The position numbers and the translations under genes are program-made. Under the pieces are notes generated by a model, which saw nothing but the letters and a program-made list of their open reading frames with translations, made no database searches and had not been told where the DNA came from. From Pohlia nutans (taxonomy: Eukaryota > Streptophyta > Bryopsida > Bryales > Mniaceae), in the NCBI GenBank assembly GCA_022496805.1, contig CM040088.1, forward strand, positions 27,472,452-27,536,451: 64,000 nucleotides of DNA, written 5' to 3'. Shown here in pieces: positions 33,614-46,480 of this stretch (position 1 is the stretch's first letter; the number at the start of each line of letters is the position of its first letter).

Positions 33614-36554
33614 ATGCGTTCTCTTGAAGGAGACGAGACAACAGTGATGGAGTCGACAGAGCTGGTTGAATCGACAGAGGAGGGGAAATCGAAAGAGACG
33701 ATGGACGTGGAAGATCGGCTGTCCGTCGGGAGATTTGATTACGGGTATGTATTCCTATGGTGTTCGTTTGGAGTTTCCGGTAGTGGAGGTTGGCTATGAA
33801 TTTTTTTCTGACGCGTGTGAGTAGCCTTGCGAGCATCTTTTCTGAGCAAATTTAGACCGTCAGAAGGTGTATCTTTGATTAGGTCTAGGTGTTATGTAAT
33901 TTCGCACATACATGATTAACACAGTAAGATTTGCGATTTTGTGATTATCGCCAAGCGTGAAATACTTGGGATACGTGAAACTGTTTTTTGGGGATATTAT
34001 GGTTTGTGGACACTCTAACATAACTTTATTCTAAGGAAAGAGTGTGATCATCAGTCCAACATGCTCTGGACATTGGATTGCTAGTTAAATTGCGAGTGAT
34101 CAAGATAATGTTGTAGCCTTGGAATAAAGTCGCAGGTACTCCGCATCAGAAATGTTGTTAGAGTAGTTCGTGCCATGAGTCCTCTGGGAGTTTTTTTACA
34201 ATCTGTACAATTCCTTTCTGCAGTTGCAAGCATTACAGAAGGCGATGTCGAATTCGAGCCCCATGCTGCAATGAAATCTTTGATTGTCGTCACTGTCACA
34301 ATGAAGCAAAGGTTTGAATGTTTACTATTTAGAGCTCGAAATTTCATTTCAACGTGTCGTATTAGGTGGGGTGCACCTTCAGATTGGGATTGATTGGTAC
34401 CTGTTTTAGTTGGGACTAGTGTGCTCTAATATGTAGGGTTTTTGAGTTAGTTTTATATAGGTGAGCAGAGAAGCAGTTGTAATATCTGGTTTTTGGTTAG
34501 TTGGAGGCTTACTTCCAAAATGAAATCTTGCGTTTCTCATGAACATTTTTTGGTCCTTGTCCAGAATACCGACGATGTTGACGATTCTGAGCGCCATGAT
34601 ATTCCAAGGCACCGTGTTGAGAAGGTACGTTCTGCATGTTTGATGCCACCGTTGTCTTTGAATTGAGGAACACCGGGACATTTTCTATCATCGTTGGGTC
34701 AATCCGGTAAGAAGTTAATGCATGATTATGTAGTCTCATTCATGCTGGTCTCACGAATCGCTAATGGAAAAGTGCTGAAAGACCGAGACCTTTGCTCCTG
34801 ATGTACCAGGTCATATGCTCGCTCTGTAATCATGAGCAAGATGCAAAGCAGGTGTGCGAACATTGTGGCGTTTGCATGGGTGATTACTACTGCGCCAAGT
34901 GCAAATTCTTTGATGATGAGGTTAGTATACTCTCTAACCTAAACGCAAAATTCTATGAATAGGTGCATGAGTAACTGCATCAGTCCAATGGAAGTTTTCT
35001 GCTTCAGAGAAAATTCCCTAGTTTTTCCTTGTAAGAACTTTGATTATTGATATTTCAGGTGCAAGTAGTACCGTTGCATTTAGGATAAGTATGCTTTATG
35101 TTTTATATGACGTTGCACATTCTAATCTTACTTGAATTTTTTCACAAACTATAACTTTCTCAAATCTCAAATGTTGATTTTTGGTTGGCATGGTTACTAA
35201 TGTAGTGTATTGATTTGGTTCATGCAGACAGTGAAGGAACAATACCATTGTGATTCTTGTGGTATATGCAGAATTGGCGGCCGCGAAAACTTCTTTCATT
35301 GTGATCGTTGTGGTACCAATCTCTTCCTGACACGTTCTGGTGCCTTCCCAAATTTATTCTGACAGTTTTGGATTTTAGTAATGCCTTTATAGGTTCAAAT
35401 TCTAGCTTTTATAAGTGTGATAATGCATATGCAGACTATGTGCAGTTGATGTTGGGGATTATTCTGCTCATTTACTTTGAAGTGAAGGAGATCATGATCA
35501 ACATGTATCTTATTCTCTCTTGATTTATTTTGAATCTGAAATGCTGCAGGTTCGTGTTATAGCAATGCACTTCTGAATGGGCATCCTTGTGTTGAGAATG
35601 CCATGCATCAGAATTGTCCAGTGTGTGTAGAGGTAATTGGAGATTTGATCGGAACACCATTCTTTATGGTTAGCAGATTTAGTTAGGAGTCATATTTTAA
35701 GGTGTGTTATAGCATTAGGGTGAATTAAGGCCATGATCTCGGGTAGCCATGTTTTTGGGGGAAATTGTTAATATTTGGTCTTTCAGAATAGGGTGTAGTA
35801 AAGCTTCTAATTTTGCCTTGATGTGGCTTGTATTGCAGTACCTATTTGACTCGGTGATGGATATTTCCGTGTTACCTTGTGGTCACACCATGCACCAAAT
35901 TTGCTTGGGGCAGATGAATATGCACTCTCAGTATTGCTCTTAACCTGAACCATTGCATATTGATCAGCATGTTACCTTCCATCTTGCAGTTTTTGTGAAT
36001 CTAAAGTATCTATGTATTTAAATATTGTGGTGTCTTTGAAAGTTGGTGCTTGCTAATGTCTTATGTTGTATGCCGCAGATTCACCTGTCCTATATGTTCA
36101 AAGTCTACTCAAGACATGTCGAGAATCTGGGAGCGATTGGACCAGGAAGTATATTTAACTCCAATGCCTGAAGAATACCGCCAGAAGAAGGTACAACTTT
36201 GACATTCTTGAGAGCCTTCTACATGAAGGATTTTGAGTATAGTAACATTTTTGGTGCCGAAGGTCTTCTACTGGACTCCTAAAATTCTGTCGTTCTTTCT
36301 TGCAGATATGGGTTCTGTGCAATGACTGCGGAAGTACTAGTGATGTATATTACCACGTAGTAGGGCATAAATGCTTAGGATGTGGTTCATACAACACACG
36401 GTCCACGTCTCCGCCCTCAGCACTAAGCCGTGCTGGATCAATTCCTTCGATTGGAACTTTATCCGGAACCATTGGTTCCAATGTTGCATCCTCGGCTGGA
36501 TCATTGCCAGATCAAATGGGTAGAACCATTGCAGCAGAAATGTCAGTAGAGTAG
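33614..36554 (+). CDS. CHY zinc-finger and RING-H2 E3 ubiquitin ligase (RZPF34/CHYR1/MIEL1-like)
   Basis: Nine coding exons keep frame with GT-AG introns: 33614-33744, 34224-34311, 34565-34624, 34810-34920, 35228-35312, 35550-35632, 35839-35930, 36079-36190, 36306-36554. The product is 336 aa. After a variable acidic leader (1-43) comes the CHY zinc finger ([20 protein letters not shown], from 45), the CTCHY-type Cys-rich region ([33 protein letters not shown]), the RING-H2 (C181PVC...C199GHTMH...C220PIC) and a C-terminal zinc ribbon (CNDC 259-262, CLGC 277-280). Plant relatives ubiquitinate regulators of ABA and drought responses or the MYB30 defence factor; which applies here is unknown. 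The leader is longer than in typical relatives, and exon 3 ([16 protein letters not shown]) is diverged from the usual H-x-EQHHRH stretch. All other zinc ligands appear present. Confidence 0.93.
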
Positions 36555-38346
36555 ATCAATCCATCCTCTCATGTACATGCGCGACTTGATTTGCCTCTGG
36601 AGATTTAATGTGCAGCAGTAGCAAACAAAGGTGATTACAATCATTCTTTCCTCTCCTGGTGGTAGGGTTCTAGACATTACAGAGTGCATTTTAGGAGGAG
36701 TGAGGGGCTGTCTCAGGAGGAGAGTATATTTTTTTGTATCAAATGAATTAAAGAGTTAGATAGATAGAGTTTGGACAAAGATACAGGATGGTGGATTATA
36801 TCATATGGTTGTCATTGATGTCCAGATACCAGACCCATGTAAACTATTTCTTATCTGTACTCTCCGGTCTGCTTGAGGAGTGGCTGTGGATTTGTAGCTC
36901 TGGTGCTCATTCTGTATCATGTAATCTCATGTACAGTACAGTACAATAGAGGGAACTTTTCTTCACGATGGCTGGTTGGTTCTGTTGGGAGTTGAGTTCG
37001 GAGAGGGTCCTCTCCTGCAACATTCTGACTTTTTCCTGATGTCTTTATTCTTCGAGAGATTTTTGGCTGTTAAACTTTTGAAAAATCTTAGACATGCTTC
37101 GACCAGTTCCTCTGCTCCTGAGTTCTGATCCTCTCAAGCCTAGAAAAGTTCGCGACACTCATATCAATGGAGGAATGATAAGGTTAGATGAGTTTTGAGT
37201 GCTTCAATACCTGGAATTATGACCTTTATCTAATCAGTTTGAAATTTGGCCTTTCCAGTTTCAGACTTAGTCTATGATATGTACACCTATAATGGACCCT
37301 GTCTCAAAGTGACCTGTACATTGCATGCGATACTAAAATCTAGATATTCATTGCACACGATGTACTCATGTACACTATCTAAATACTTTTGAGGTCGATT
37401 TTGAGTACACCTACAACCAACACTCTGAAGATTCAAAACTTATTTATGTTGTGTCCACATAATGCATGCTAAAGTGTGTTGGAATGTGCTTTGTCTTGAT
37501 TGCTTTTGCAATGTGATTTTGCCTTCATAGAGTTATGAATTGTTTCTGTGACAACAATGACCTGTGAGAATACACTCTAGATGTGTCCATGACACATTCT
37601 CAGACACTATCCTTGGTGTGATACATATTAATGTACAGCTGGCTTCAATCAGTAAGGACATGCTCACCCTTCTCTAGAATTTACTCCTGATTGCAGGAAT
37701 TGTCATCCGCTAATTTATCTCTCCCCACCCACAAAAATGTATCTCACCTTGTTGCACAATCCTAAACCAATATTGGATTGTCATATGTCCCAATACAAGT
37801 CTCCAAGCTATTAATCATTGTCAGACTTGCTAATCATAGTGGCAACTTAGTTTAGAGGGGCTTATTGTGACATCAATATATCTTGTAAATTTTCCGTCCC
37901 GGATAACATATATAGGTGTTGTCAGAAACTTTTCATCCAAAATGTTCCACAAAAGGGTGTACACAGGCGTAGGGTAGCCAAGGAAATGGCCTCCATGTAC
38001 TGGTCACCTGTAACGGGTGCTTATCCTGTGATGAGGTAGGGTGGTACAATTGTCTGCAATTTTAGTTTGAGTACAACCACTTTGTTATGCCTTGTTGCAA
38101 GGTTTTTATTGTGAATGGCGAAGGAAGATCACATATCATATAAAAAAAGAGTTAAATTGTATAACTGGAGTACTGGACATCATGAATGTGCAGCATTTAA
38201 GGAATGACATGCTGCAAGTGTGGTTTTCATGGAGGATTCAAGATCTGGTACATTTGTAACAGTGGGGGAGTGCCTATCAACTGTTTTCACATGTGAAAGG
38301 AACGGGGCCATTTCATGCACCGAAGAAAAAATGGTATGGTTACTAC
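36555..38346. other. 3' UTR of the CHY/RING gene and intergenic
   Basis: About 400 bp after the stop are likely 3' UTR (last gene-like text near 36960). From 37100 to 38340 there is no supportable gene or repeat; sequence character is unique intergenic. Confidence 0.4.
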
Positions 38347-38924
38347 TTAAACCCTAAAGGACCGGGGGTGTTGAACTTAGCTCTTGTTTTCTTGACTAGA
38401 TATTGTAACAAGCTCAATTCCTCATTGGTGTGGGTAATTTTGACAATCGGCATCGTTGAAATTAAAGAAGACTTACGTAGCTTTTGTATGAAAAAAGGAT
38501 CGACAAAATCACATAATTTTTGATAAAATGCCACTGTTTAGAAAATTGATGGAAGTGGTTCAGGGTATTTTGTACATATGCTGAAATCAGATTGTTCAAA
38601 AGTGCTTCAAAAATTCTGAAATTTTTAACATGCTTAAAGATCATCATTTCAAACATGTGCAAAACAATTCACGTAATTTGGAGGTGTGAGGAGGAAGATA
38701 TGAAGGTCTGAAGTGACGCCCAGAGAGCCTCCTTGCAGCTCAAAAAAATCATCAAAAATTGTACACTTCATGAATTTTCAATCGGGAAGTACCTATGGAT
38801 TTAGCTCTCAAAAAGAGCTAGGGTCTTTGTTGCTCATCCTAAAATTCAAAGCTCAAGAACTCGAATTTCCTCACTTTTTAGTTCCAAAAGTCACATGGGG
38901 GCCTTATGGTCCTTTAGGGGTTAA
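38347..38924. mobile_element. piggyBac-like MITE, 578 bp
   Basis: TTAAACCCTAAAGGACCGGG on the left; TTAACCCCTAAAGGACCATA read inward from the right. CCCTAAAGGACC is shared exactly and matches the left terminus type of the transposase-bearing element. Confidence 0.87.
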
Positions 38925-39064
38925 ATGGGTTCCTTGTCATGTATTCTAGGATAGGATATAACGTTGTTTAACTAAGATTCAAATTTTATTTATTTATTAA
39001 ATATATATTAAAGTAGATAGCGTTAAAAAGTATCTAAAAATCGTAACACATGGATGGTTTTGTA

Positions 39065-39693
39065 CTACACCGGTTATTGCCATTATTGTGAGTCACAATA
39101 ATCTAGAACTCTCACAGTAATTGTGGCATTAGAGCAAAGTGTGAGTCAAAGCTCGGGGAGTTCACTCAATGTATTTTATGTGTATCACGTGCGAACAAAT
39201 CTTTGACCCCCTATATTACATTGTAAATAATCAATGAAACAACTTGAAAAAATTATAGGATGTTTCTTTCTGTTGAAAGTTTATATTGTGAATTTTTGGG
39301 AATTTTCTTTATTCAAATGAATTTCTTACAAATTTTTGAAAAAAATAAATACACTATACAACTAATTTTTGTATTTTAGAGCTAGTTTCAATTGTGTTTT
39401 CAGAATTGGCTTTGAATTTAATTGAAATAAGAGTTTTCTAAAATAAAAGATACAATGATTATGTGACCATACTCAAAAATTTGGAGCTAAATCAAACTTT
39501 ATAAAAAAGTATATAGGGGGTTGAAAATCACTTGTTCGCACGTTTTTACATAATATTTGGAAGTGACCTCCCCGAGAGTCAAAGTGATTGAGAGTATTTT
39601 AGGATTCTTATAGTAATATACATTTGAGATGTATGGCACTGAAATTAGTGTGAGAATTAGTGTGACTCACAGTAATGGCAATAATCAGTGTAG
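39065..39693. mobile_element. MITE with CTACAC..TTATTGCCATTA termini, hosting a hAT-like MITE
   Basis: CTACACCGGTTATTGCCATT is mirrored by the complement of CTACACTGATTATTGCCATT, with pairing through GTGAGTCACA. The hAT-like MITE 39152-39576 lies inside. Without it the host is about 200 bp. The superfamily is not clear. Confidence 0.65.
39152..39576. mobile_element. hAT-like MITE with perfect 8-bp duplication, 425 bp
   Basis: CTCGGGGAGTTCACTC to GTGACCTCCCCGAG, flanked on both sides by AGTCAAAG. Internally about 90% like 8095-8510. This copy defines the family and its 8-bp target duplication. Confidence 0.88.
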
Positions 39694-40430
39694 CCTTAGG
39701 CGGCAACTAATAGGTGTTGTTTCAAAATTTTCATTTGTTCTGCATAGTAAGAGTTCCTCATCACATATTGTTGAAACCGTCGAATATGCATTTCACTTTT
39801 AGGTATGGAAGTTGAGAATGATACAGATGACATTCTAATGTGGTTGGGTTTTTTTTGTGATCCCCCATCATACTCATTATGGTGGCATTCCACAAAAATG
39901 TATTGATGGTGGATATTGGGAGTGACGTTTATTTACAATTGTTGACAAGGGCATGACAAACTTTTGGGTCCTAACATGTGAATGTTTCCAGAAACATCTG
40001 TGGATTGCATATCACTGTTGAGATAAACATCTAAGCATTCAGTAGAAAAATTGAGATATGTAAATCCTTGTTGAGCATTACAAGTTTACCTCTGATGAAG
40101 GACATCAATATCAATGCTGTTGTGCAATGCTTGCAAGAAACATCATCCCTCAGTAACACATTACGCAAATGTTGTCTACATGGTTGCAACAAGGCCATTG
40201 GGGATATGGAAACCCTTAAAATGCCCTTAGATCCCTCTCTACAACCTGTATTTAGCCTTATAATTGCTCAATTATGGTTTACTATATGAACTCTGATATA
40301 TTTTTAGATACATATTATTACGATTATCAATTCTGCTTTGTACAAAAAAGTATTTGGTCATTATTATTTTGATCAAATACCACCAAATACATAATATACT
40401 ATATGGCCGCAAAGGGCTTTAGGCACATTT
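39694..40430. other. Intergenic, ends in a solitary piggyBac-like terminus
   Basis: No gene. At 40420-40439 the text CATTTAAGGGTTAG is a TTAA-element right end with the last base changed (TTAG). No left partner was found. Confidence 0.4.
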
Positions 40431-40439
40431 AAGGGTTAG

Positions 40440-41085
40440 TTACAAGGATTTGCTCTCTCAATTTTAGTGTGAACATGATCACATTGCTTCAATACTATAC
40501 TACATTATACTGTAGCAGACATGCCAATGACCGCATAGTTCCAATGACTGCACAATTCCAATCAAAGTAGACATGCCAATGACAACACAATTCCAATAAA
40601 AATGTAAAGTACCGCCCAATCACGGCACGCCGTGTGGTGAAGGGCTCCTAGTAAATTTCCATTAAAAATCACGCCCCCGATGTGTTTGACGTGCAATAAA
40701 AGTTATTGTACAAAACATTTTTGAGTATGATTTTTTCAAGGTGAATCTCAACTTGACATACCAAAATCTCTCAAAATTTGCGACGGTGTAAATTTCTACA
40801 TTGTCACGGGGAAGGATTTGAATATTGCCTGTGCGGTCATGGCATATAAGTGGAATACTGTGTTCTAAGTAACATTTGTGTGCTGATTGAAACCCTCTGC
40901 ATATATATTGCAAATGACAGCAGCTGTAATATGCATTGTGAGAAAAATCACCTTATGTAAAAGCATGTTCTACACGACACAATTATAACGTCATTGTGTC
41001 ACAGAGCCATGCAGAGATGTTGCGGAACCTGTTCGCATGTACATTTTTTCATGTTTTACATAACTTACATGATGCTAAGAGCATC
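40440..41085. other. Intergenic with short direct repeats
   Basis: ATGCCAATGAC and ACAATTCCAAT repeat three times between 40519 and 40598. Otherwise no gene or element is recognised. Confidence 0.35.
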
Positions 41086-41088
41086 TCC

Positions 41089-41620
41089 ACTCGTATGGGA
41101 AAATTTCATCACATTAAATCTTCATTAAAACTTCATCACTAGTGGGTTCACTTATTTAGAAGGTAGGTCACTTGATTACCCCACCCTTGCAACTCACTAT
41201 ATTGACTTCCAACCAATCACTTGTCTCCCAGTGTGCAAAAGCAAAAAGAATCTTCATCATTTATTATTCAACTTTCTGATTGTAAAAGAAAAAGTAGTAC
41301 AGTCTACCCTTCATACAATGACCCTCTATATAGTAACCTTGCATAATATGACAATATTATTGTTTCAAGCAACACACATGTGACAAGTCATTTATGTGAC
41401 TAATTCATGCCTGCCACCTTGAAGATAGGGCTTTCTAAACATGTCATAATATTGAGGGACGACTGTATTTGTTGGAGTTGCACAACCACAACAAAAACTG
41501 ACTATTTGTTTGGGCAAAGAGAATATTTTGGTTGGTCTAAGTATTAATTCCTTACTTTTCATTCAAAAAATGCCATTCTCATTAATTTTGAAGGACAAGT
41601 AAGGTTAGGTGGCCATGCTC
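41089..41620. mobile_element. Tourist-like (PIF/Harbinger) MITE, 532 bp
   Basis: GAGCATCTCCAC on the left and, inward from the right, GAGCATGGCCACC, flanked by TAA on both sides (TWA duplication). GAGCATCTCC termini are common in plant Tourist-type MITEs. A pogo-like MITE sits inside (41300-41465). Confidence 0.7.
41300..41465. mobile_element. pogo/Emigrant-like MITE, copy 1, 166 bp
   Basis: CAGTCTACCCTTCATACAATGAC on the left and CAGTCGTCCCTC inward from the right, flanked by TA. A second, more decayed copy is at 47217-47368. Confidence 0.75.
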
Positions 41621-41623
41621 TAA

Positions 41624-43073
41624 CATGCACACTTTACTCTATAGTACAAGGGTGAAAGCATGGTAAAGTGGACCAACATTGATCCCTATGAAGAAGTAAC
41701 AATGCAAGTCAAAAAATACATTAAAATTTTAGTTTTTGTAAAAAAAAAATTGCTAAGAAACAAAACATATGTTTAACAGATTCTCACAAAGAAAATTGAA
41801 AAATTCATTTTCATAATTATTTGTGTATGTTTTAGTGACGTTGAAGTAGTAAAAATTGAAAAAGTAGTTTCGAACCAAATTGAAAAGTTGATATAAAACA
41901 AGCTGAAAATGCATTAAATATTTTATTTTTTTCAAGATTTTTCTCTTTGGAGCCCTTAAATGCACAATGAAATTAAAGAATATAAAACTCATATTCATAT
42001 TAAATATGATTTAGTTCATGAAATTTGCTTCTACAATTGGATTTAAACATCTATTTTGAGCTCTACTTTTAACAAATTTTTAATGATTCTTACTTTGAAA
42101 CTTTAAATTCGAATACTTATAAGAACAACATCGGACACCATGAAATTAGGACCAATAGAAAAGACAATTTGATACTCATTTATAGCTTTTGACCAAAAAT
42201 ATTGTAATTTTAGTAGGGTGGATCAACTTTTTGGTATACAATACCATGCTTTCATATAGTATTTTATGGAATTATATGTTGACAAATACTACCAAAGTAA
42301 CGAAACCGGACCCTTCCCATATTATTTCCATTGTGGACGCCACTTGTAAATAAACAGCCATGTGGATAATGGTTTACAACATTGGAAATGTTGTACCAAA
42401 TATGCTCAACATTTTCTTAATGCACAAAATCTTCACGTTAATTACTTTGCTCTCAACGCAATCCAAACTACATTTTAACGTGGGTTTTATGTGGTTTATT
42501 TGATTTTTATGTGTGTTTATACTTTAATATTATATTTTTCCAACATGTTCTTTTACTAGTAAATATTATCTTTGTTGTTTATCAATAAAGATAATTCAGT
42601 TTGAACATACTTGTTGGGCTACTTACATAATTATTGAATTAAAAAAGTTACTAAAACCAATGTTATGAACTAGAATTTCCTTGATTTGATTTTAACTTGC
42701 TTTATTTAGTGCAATGCTTGTTGTATTGTAGACTTACGATATGTGCATCAAAAGATCTATGTGGACCCCATTCAAGCATGCTATGTGTCTTTGTTTTATA
42801 AGTTTTAATATTTTTAATTTATGAAATTTCTAATGCTTATATTTCATACTTTGAGAGCTTAAGCAAACAATACGAGACAATTTGATTTGGAAATCATATG
42901 ATATACAATATGGACATATAGTATGCTATGCTATATATTTATGATATATGATACAATGTATGATAGATGTATAGAAATATGATATATCGTTTAGTATGAT
43001 ATACAATATAAGATGTTATGGTATATCATATATTGTGTACACTACCTACAACAAGTAACTAGGTTACCATGTA
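41624..43073. other. AT-rich intergenic DNA
   Basis: No gene. 42880-43035 is a degenerate ATGATATA-type low-complexity stretch with palindromic TA-rich words. 41700-41990 is A/T-rich. Confidence 0.4.
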
Positions 43074-43076
43074 TAA

Positions 43077-43536
43077 GGGTCTCTTTATACTAGAGACAAG
43101 AAGCCGTGAGGAGAGAAATTTCAGCCAATGGGAGGCCTAACCAAGAAGACCAGAGAATGTCACTTTACACCCGAAATTTTCAGTCCAAGGGACGGAAGGA
43201 GGAGAAAATGACATGGACAACATTTTTGTCGTTCGTGGCAACAAAAGTGCACATTTTTCAAGGCCTTCGGATTTTGCGTCAAGCCCACCTCAAGAGGTGG
43301 GTCTAACGCAAAATCCGGGGGGCCATTTGGCCAAAATTCTCACAACCAATCATTTTTTATTTTTTAAGAAATATGTAAGAACTATATTTTAAAAAAGCAG
43401 CACTTTATTTTGTGGCCCCTTCTCACTTTACACTATATCCAAAGGTCGTCAAGTTCAAAGGTTGGCTTCTCAAGGATGAGCCATGGCCCTTGTGAGGTTT
43501 TCTCCACGGCTTCTCGCCTCTGGTGTAAAGAGGGCC
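43077..43536. mobile_element. PIF/Harbinger-like MITE, 460 bp, with internal hairpin
   Basis: GGGTCTCTTTATACTAGAG on the left and GGCCCTCTTTACACCAGAG inward from the right, similar for about 38 bp through GAAGCCGTG, with TAA on both sides. The termini resemble those of 20855-23134. At 43270-43318 a 24-bp stem (CGGATTTTGCGT..) encloses a 3-nt loop. Confidence 0.75.
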
Positions 43537-43619
43537 TAATCATCTCTTACTTGGAAAACAAGAAATTGATACCTTTACTAATAAAAACAACTGCTTATGG
43601 TGCTATAAACCCTCAAACT

Positions 43620-44246
43620 TTAATCTCATATCGTGCATCCTAAACCCTAAACCCTGAAAGTTCTTTGAGTGAATTTGGTGAGATATTGCTTCCAAATATA
43701 TAAACATGATACAAAATTGCGTTCACTCTATAGTTACCCTCATCAATTCTTCACATTTTAAATTATGTTTTTATGATATTTTTCTCATATAAGTTATTTT
43801 AAAACCAATTCACCTTGATTTTTTCATAATTATTTAAATGTAAATGAATTTTATAATATTTTCCAAAGTCTTTTTTTGTAAAAATCATAATAATTACAAA
43901 AGTGCTTAAAATAGTATGAAATTTCTAGGAAAAAATGTAAATAATAGTGATGAACAATAAGATGAAGGTCGCATGTTTCTTGAGCTTACATAAAAAGAAA
44001 TTCGATAGAAATTCGATTCTGCAGTGTATATTGGAATTTAAGGGTTTTGAGCTATAAAGTGCTATTAAAAACGCAATTTTAACAATTTGGAAGGATGATG
44101 AATTGTACTAGAAAGTAGAAGATAGCCCCACACTTTTTTAGTTGGGACCATTTTCATTTGAAATTAGGAACTAGGTGAAAATCAGCATTTGATTGAAAAA
44201 CAATCAAATGTGGCCCCATGGGGCTCCTTGCACGCTTAGTGGTTAA
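43620..44246 (-). mobile_element. piggyBac-like MITE, about 627 bp
   Basis: The right end, read inward, TTAACCACTAAGCGTGCAAG, matches the left end of 62763-63329 in opposite orientation, and internal text agrees (GATTGAAAAACAATC, CCTCATCAATTC). The left end is decayed; TTAATCTCATATCGTGCA at 43620 is the best candidate. Confidence 0.65.
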
Positions 44247-44918
44247 TACCAAAACATGGCATTCACAAGACTCAAGGAAATAATAAGCTAGTTACTAAGC
44301 TTCACAAGGTAAAAGAACTATTGGCTACGCATTGAATAATGGCAAAGCGGAGTGGGCATAGTGACCTTTATGAGTGAAGAAGATTTGACCTTGGGTTTGG
44401 TAATATGAAGAGAAACTGTAATGCACTTGACTTCATAACTCTAAACTTTGTCGATTGAGGATGAATGAGGTTGGCTTTAGAAGCTTCTAAGAGTAATGTT
44501 CTTGTTACGCATTTGGCTATGGGTCTTGATCAACAAATGTTCACATGGCACTCAAAGGTCAATTTCCTCGAAATTTTGTCAAAAACTTGGTACGCACCCT
44601 TTTTTTTTCTTTTTTTTTCAAATTTATTTATGTTTTTAGGCATTTAAATGCCAAAAGAAATCGTTGGTTAGGAGATAACCCACCCGGTGCACTGCAGGAT
44701 TTCAGAGCGTGCCAGAGTACAAGATCAGTATTGGCGGAATTCAGAACTGACGAGGCAATTGCCAATGGATCGAACTCAGGAGGTGCTTTCATTCTTCAGT
44801 CAGTGCATTCTTCAAAAGGGTTCACTTCACTTTCCTCAAAAGCAGCTCCTTGCTCTGCTCATGGGCGGCCTCTCTACTTTCTCATCACATGCACCAAACT
44901 AACATGTAAAATTCAGTT
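44247..44918. other. Intergenic, no gene seen
   Basis: A 125-codon frame at 44545-44922 is unrecognised and overlaps other short frames. There is no splice context to support it. Confidence 0.3.
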
Positions 44919-45489
44919 TTAACCCTTTAACGCGCCTGCGTCCATATAATGGACGACGAACACGCATATAATGGACGACGAAAAAGATTGAAATCCTTCT
45001 CTTTACTACATCCTGTACAATTTTTCATCCATCCAAATTTTCCTTGGTTCTTGTGCTAGTTGACTACCATTTGTACGGTATGGATTTTCAAAATAAGATA
45101 TTGTGATTTTTTGAAAAATAACAATAGTGGTTGATGTCAAGTTTCATTCTTAGTTCAAAAAGTGAGACCTTCAGCATGATTTTCCAAAATAAGTAGAATC
45201 AAATAATGGAAAGCATACCATCTCGTAGTGCATGTTATTTCAAATTCATTACAACAATTTTTAATTTTTTTGTGTTACTTTGGGATTTTTAATTGAATTT
45301 CAAAAGAAAACCTTGAAAAATTAATTTAAAAAAATTACTAAAAAATATGATAAATCCAACCATACAGATGTGATCTAAACATTGACATTTACAACTTTGC
45401 TTTGTACATCAACTCCATTTTTGGTATTCATCAAACATTTTATAACGGATCTTTGAAATCAGTGATGAATCGGGACGTTAAAGGGTTAA
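44919..45489. mobile_element. piggyBac-like MITE, 571 bp
   Basis: TTAACCCTTTAACGCGCC and, inward from the right, TTAACCCTTTAACGTCCC. Just inside the left end, GCRTATAATGGACGACGAA-type text occurs twice (about 44941 and 44962), including the palindrome TCCATATAATGGA. Confidence 0.87.
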
Positions 45490-46235
45490 ACAAGTTTTAA
45501 AAGCAATCTTACATTAGAGTTATCTGTAAAGTCCATCAGAGTTTGAAGAAGATACCAATGGCATGAATTTTGCTTTGTTAGAGAAATTTGTAAAGTCCCT
45601 GGATCACCCATCCACAGCTACACCCCCATCCTCTATTTTGTAGATATCCACAAAGTCATTGTCACAAGCTCAAGAGAGGTGTACCGGGCTAGGATTAGAA
45701 GCCCATGAGGCTCTTGGGGCCACGAGGTGCAAGGTTTAAACCTTGACGGTGGTTGTATTCCGGTCATGTGGTTTAATTCTGGACGGGTTCCGGCAATGCA
45801 GGTATGTGAACTCTTGCGACCCTCTTTATGTTGCTCTGTGCAATTAATTTGCTCTGCCTATCTAGGTGAGTGTCCATGCTCGGTGAAACTCAACGGCAAG
45901 ATTGAAACCAAAAACCTTGGCAAATTTCACAACACCGCTCTTTGCTAATGGCCGCTCGCGACCCGCATTACAAAACAATACCCTTTAAAGGCCAAAATCC
46001 TTTGAAAACTTCGATTTTTTTGTATTTTGTTATTATGTACTACCATTGGCTAAAGCCGCACTTTTCTCAAGTGAAGTGCGGTGATTCAAGATAACACCGT
46101 GCTTATCCATATGCCAACAAGGCTTCCACATAGGTTCGGTGACTAATGACCATAGTTGGTGTGAACACAAAAATAACTACACAATACATAACTCTGCTTT
46201 TATCCGCGCCCTAAAGCTAGGTGAGAACGTATCTT
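45490..46235. other. Intergenic; possible SINE-like fragment at 45690-45790
   Basis: CGAGGTGCAAGGTTTAAACC at 45722 resembles a pol III B-box context. It is weak and without a clear A box. No gene is seen. Confidence 0.25.
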
Positions 46236-46333
46236 AAGAGGTGTATAAGAGCTTGGTGGTCTTCAAAATTTTTTTAGCTCCTTTCTTGGTGCTAAAAAAC
46301 TTTTGAAGACCACCAAGCTCTTATACACCTCTT
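46236..46333 (+). ncRNA. Long near-perfect hairpin (43-bp stem, 12-nt loop)
   Basis: AAGAGGTGTATAAGAGCTTG.. (46236-46278) pairs with 46291-46333 with a single mismatch around TCCTTTCTTGGT. The end of the right arm is also the start of a 55-bp tandem repeat, so two further copies of the right-arm sequence follow. The structure fits an inverted-repeat siRNA source or a very young MIRNA. Transcription is not known. Confidence 0.4.
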
Positions 46334-46480
46334 ACACACCTCTTACACACCTAATAATGATGAACCACCAAGCTCTTATACACCTCTTACACACCTCTTA
46401 CACACCTAATAATGATGAACCACCAAGCTCTTATACACCTCTTACACACCTCTTACACACCTAATAATGATGAACCACCA
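46315..46480 (+). repeat. Tandem repeat, three 55-bp units
   Basis: Units start at 46315, 46370 and 46425 (AAGCTCTTATACACCTCTTA..). They are nearly identical and each contains two inner TCTTACACACC repeats. A diverged partial fourth begins at 46480. Confidence 0.9.

Noticed and set aside
43640..43660. Telomere-like CCTAAACCCTAAACCCTG
   Set aside because: Only about two units; not evidence of an interstitial telomere.
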